A program made the position numbers and the translations under genes. Below, piece by piece: positions 4,193 to 5,287 of a stretch of DNA of 5,287 bases. The notes below the pieces were generated by a model. That model was not told where the DNA came from. It searched no databases and was given only the letters and a program-made list of their open reading frames with translations. Location of the stretch: the NCBI GenBank assembly GCA_023443705.1, contig JAEZTD010000112.1, positions 1 through 5,287 on the forward strand. Direction: 5' to 3'. Position 1 is the first letter of the stretch; each line of letters opens with the position of its first letter. The DNA comes from Bacillota bacterium (GTDB taxonomy: Bacteria > Bacillota > Clostridia > Christensenellales > Aristaeellaceae).

Positions 4193-5217
4193 GTTATTTT
4201 CCCCCAATCCGTCATCGGCCACAGGATGTAGCCCACCTTGCCCACGATGAGGCTGCGGGTGTTGCGGATCAGGCCAAAGGTGCGGCTGTCGTCGGTGTTG
4301 AGGCGGTTATCGCTCATGACAAAGTACGCGCCGTCGGGGATGGTGGTCAGCGGGTAGTCGCCGCCGCCCTTTTTGAGCACGTATTTTTCTTCCAGCGCCT
4401 CGCCGTTGACGAAGGTGACGCCTTCCTTGATCTCGATCGACTCGCCGGGCAGCGCCACCACGCGGCGGATGATCATGCCCTCAGGCGCCTTGACGCCCAC
4501 GATGTCGCCCCGGGCGGGCTTCGATCCATAGTATACGGCTTTCTCCACCAGCGTGATCTGGCCGGCGGAGAGGGTGCCGTCCATCGCGTCTCCATTGACG
4601 GTGAGCAGCTCAAACCCGAAGGTGCGCAGGCCGAAGCCGATGATCAGCGCGCCGACGATGGCGATCAGCCACCAGATGACGGCGCTGGATTCCTTCTTGC
4701 GCTTGCGGCGGGGCGCGTTTTTCTTGCGCACCGGCTCGTCAAAATCGTAATACTCGTCCCGGCGCGGCCTTTCGTAGGCAGGCCGGGGGCCCTGCGCCCG
4801 GGCGCGCCGCCGGGCGGGCAGCTCCTCATCGTAGCCCCGGGCGGAGCGGACGGGGTAATCCTCGTCGATCTCGCGGCCCCGGCGCACAGGTCGGGCTTCC
4901 TCGTAGCGGTCCTTCCGGATGGGCCGGTTGTCGTAAGGCTCCCGAACCGGGCGAGGGGCGCGGACTTCGGCGTAGCCGTCGTCGCCGAAGGGCAGCGACG
5001 CCTTTGACCGCTTCACGGGGCGGGACGGCTTGGCGGCAGCGCCGCGGGCTGCGGCAGCGCGGGCGGGCCTCTTCGCCTCGTAGAGCCCGTCGTCAAAGTC
5101 GTCAAAATCGTCGTAATCCGCCGGGCGCGCACCGGCGCGCTTTTTCACAGGCACATCGTCCCGCGCCGGGGCATACCCCTTCGGTTTTGAGCGGCCGCCC
5201 GCCTTTTGCCTGTTCAT
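4186..5217 (-). CDS. Signal peptidase I-like pseudoprotease with long charged N-terminal extension
   Basis: This 343-aa protein has a family S26 signal peptidase fold but lacks the catalytic dyad. Residues 1-177 are a predicted disordered cytoplasmic region rich in Arg, Asp, Tyr, Pro and Ala, with acidic-aromatic patches (34-43, 154-160), recurring P-V-[RK] motifs and a basic stretch (RKKNAPRRKRKK, 164-175) before the membrane. One membrane segment lies at about 179-197. Box B reads VNGDAMDGTL, with Ala211 where the Ser nucleophile belongs. Box D reads IIRRVVALPGE, with Arg251 where the Lys base belongs. Box E reads SDNRLNTDDSR (302-312), with the first Gly changed to Ser. The rest of the fold, including GKVGYILWP, is kept, so this is not a decaying gene. 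The start has GGAGGAGG 10 nt upstream and overlaps the preceding gene as ATGA. Inference: a non-cleaving substrate-binding or scaffold partner of the two active paralogues downstream. Confidence 0.9.
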   Translation of the reverse strand: MNRQKAGGRSKPKGYAPARDDVPVKKRAGARPADYDDFDDFDDGLYEAKRPARAAAARGAAAKPSRPVKRSKASLPFGDDGYAEVRAPRPVREPYDNRPIRKDRYEEARPVRRGREIDEDYPVRSARGYDEELPARRRARAQGPRPAYERPRRDEYYDFDEPVRKKNAPRRKRKKESSAVIWWLIAIVGALIIGFGLRTFGFELLTVNGDAMDGTLSAGQITLVEKAVYYGSKPARGDIVGVKAPEGMIIRRVVALPGESIEIKEGVTFVNGEALEEKYVLKKGGGDYPLTTIPDGAYFVMSDNRLNTDDSRTFGLIRNTRSLIVGKVGYILWPMTDWGKITR

Positions 5218-5287
5218 TCGGTCGCGTCCTCCTCCGCGCGGCTGACGATCTTCTTTAGCCGCTTTTCAAATACGCCCCGGTCGAGCA
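5214..5287 (-). CDS. 3' end of an unidentified upstream gene
   Basis: Read on the - strand, the last 23 codons (ending KRLKKIVSRAEEDATE, then TGA) are open to the window edge. The TGA overlaps the ATG of the signal-peptidase-like gene as ATGA. A strong GGAGGAGG (5235-5228) inside this coding end serves as the next gene's ribosome-binding site. The overlap suggests a cotranscribed partner. The tail is charged and helical in character. Too little is present to identify a family. Confidence 0.6.
   Translation of the reverse strand, partial: LDRGVFEKRLKKIVSRAEEDATE

Noticed and set aside
3876..4222. Two overlapping - strand open frames (75 and 108 codons) in the gap between signal peptidase genes
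   Set aside because: Both translate the hairpin array in different frames. One begins inside the 3' end of the upstream gene. Neither has a clear ribosome-binding site or a recognisable domain.
3910..5007. A 365-codon open frame on the + strand opposite the signal-peptidase-like gene
   Set aside because: It is the antisense of a clearly conserved S26 gene in GC-rich DNA, where long open shadows are common. Its translation shows no family motif, and it runs through the hairpin array.
4186..5217. Annotating the long signal-peptidase-like gene as a pseudogene
   Set aside because: The frame is uninterrupted over 343 codons, it has a strong ribosome-binding site, and the non-catalytic parts of the fold are preserved. 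Loss of catalysis without other decay fits a pseudoenzyme better.

Overview
The window looks like a chromosomal segment of a GC-rich Gram-positive bacterium, probably a high-GC member of the Clostridia (Oscillospirales or Christensenellales type). This rests on three things: a chromosomal-type ParB, an Lrp-family regulator and aminotransferase pair closely resembling Bacillus subtilis AlaR-AlaT, and single-membrane-anchor type I signal peptidases of the Gram-positive kind. No phage, IS, tRNA, rRNA or CRISPR feature is visible. The taxonomic placement is inference.

Left half, + strand: the 3' part of parB (1-638), then an alaR-like regulator (651-1148), then an alaT-like PLP aminotransferase (1145-2329). 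The spacing (12 nt, then a 4-nt GTGA overlap) indicates one operon. The two amino-acid genes probably form a regulator-enzyme unit for alanine/pyruvate transamination. ParB belongs to chromosome segregation and appears to be only a transcriptional neighbour.

Middle (2330-2569): a 240-bp convergent intergenic region. A strong bidirectional terminator sits between two copies of a two-hairpin element in inverted orientation. The second hairpin differs between the copies at three base pairs, and all three changes are compensated.

Right half, - strand, read from right to left: the last 23 codons of an unidentified gene (5214-5287), a signal-peptidase-like gene (4186-5217), a 396-bp non-coding stretch with a hairpin array (3790-4185), and two ordinary signal peptidase I genes only 8 nt apart (3199-3789 and 2570-3190). 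The two ordinary proteins keep the Ser/Lys catalytic dyad. The upstream 343-aa paralogue has Ala at the Ser position and Arg at the Lys position, so it should be a pseudoprotease. It also carries a cytoplasmic extension of about 177 residues that is rich in Arg, Asp, Tyr and Pro and contains recurring P-V-[RK] motifs. Dead/active signal-peptidase pairs are known elsewhere (S. aureus SpsA/SpsB, streptococcal SipA in pilus loci). A three-paralogue array with this long charged tail is the most unusual feature here.

The gap between the pseudoprotease gene and the active pair holds two 47-bp tandem units. Each folds into the same 31-nt hairpin with a GAA loop, again with compensatory changes. Three further hairpins lie beside them, and a TCGTTCCC motif occurs three times. 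These look like maintained structured elements, not random spacer.
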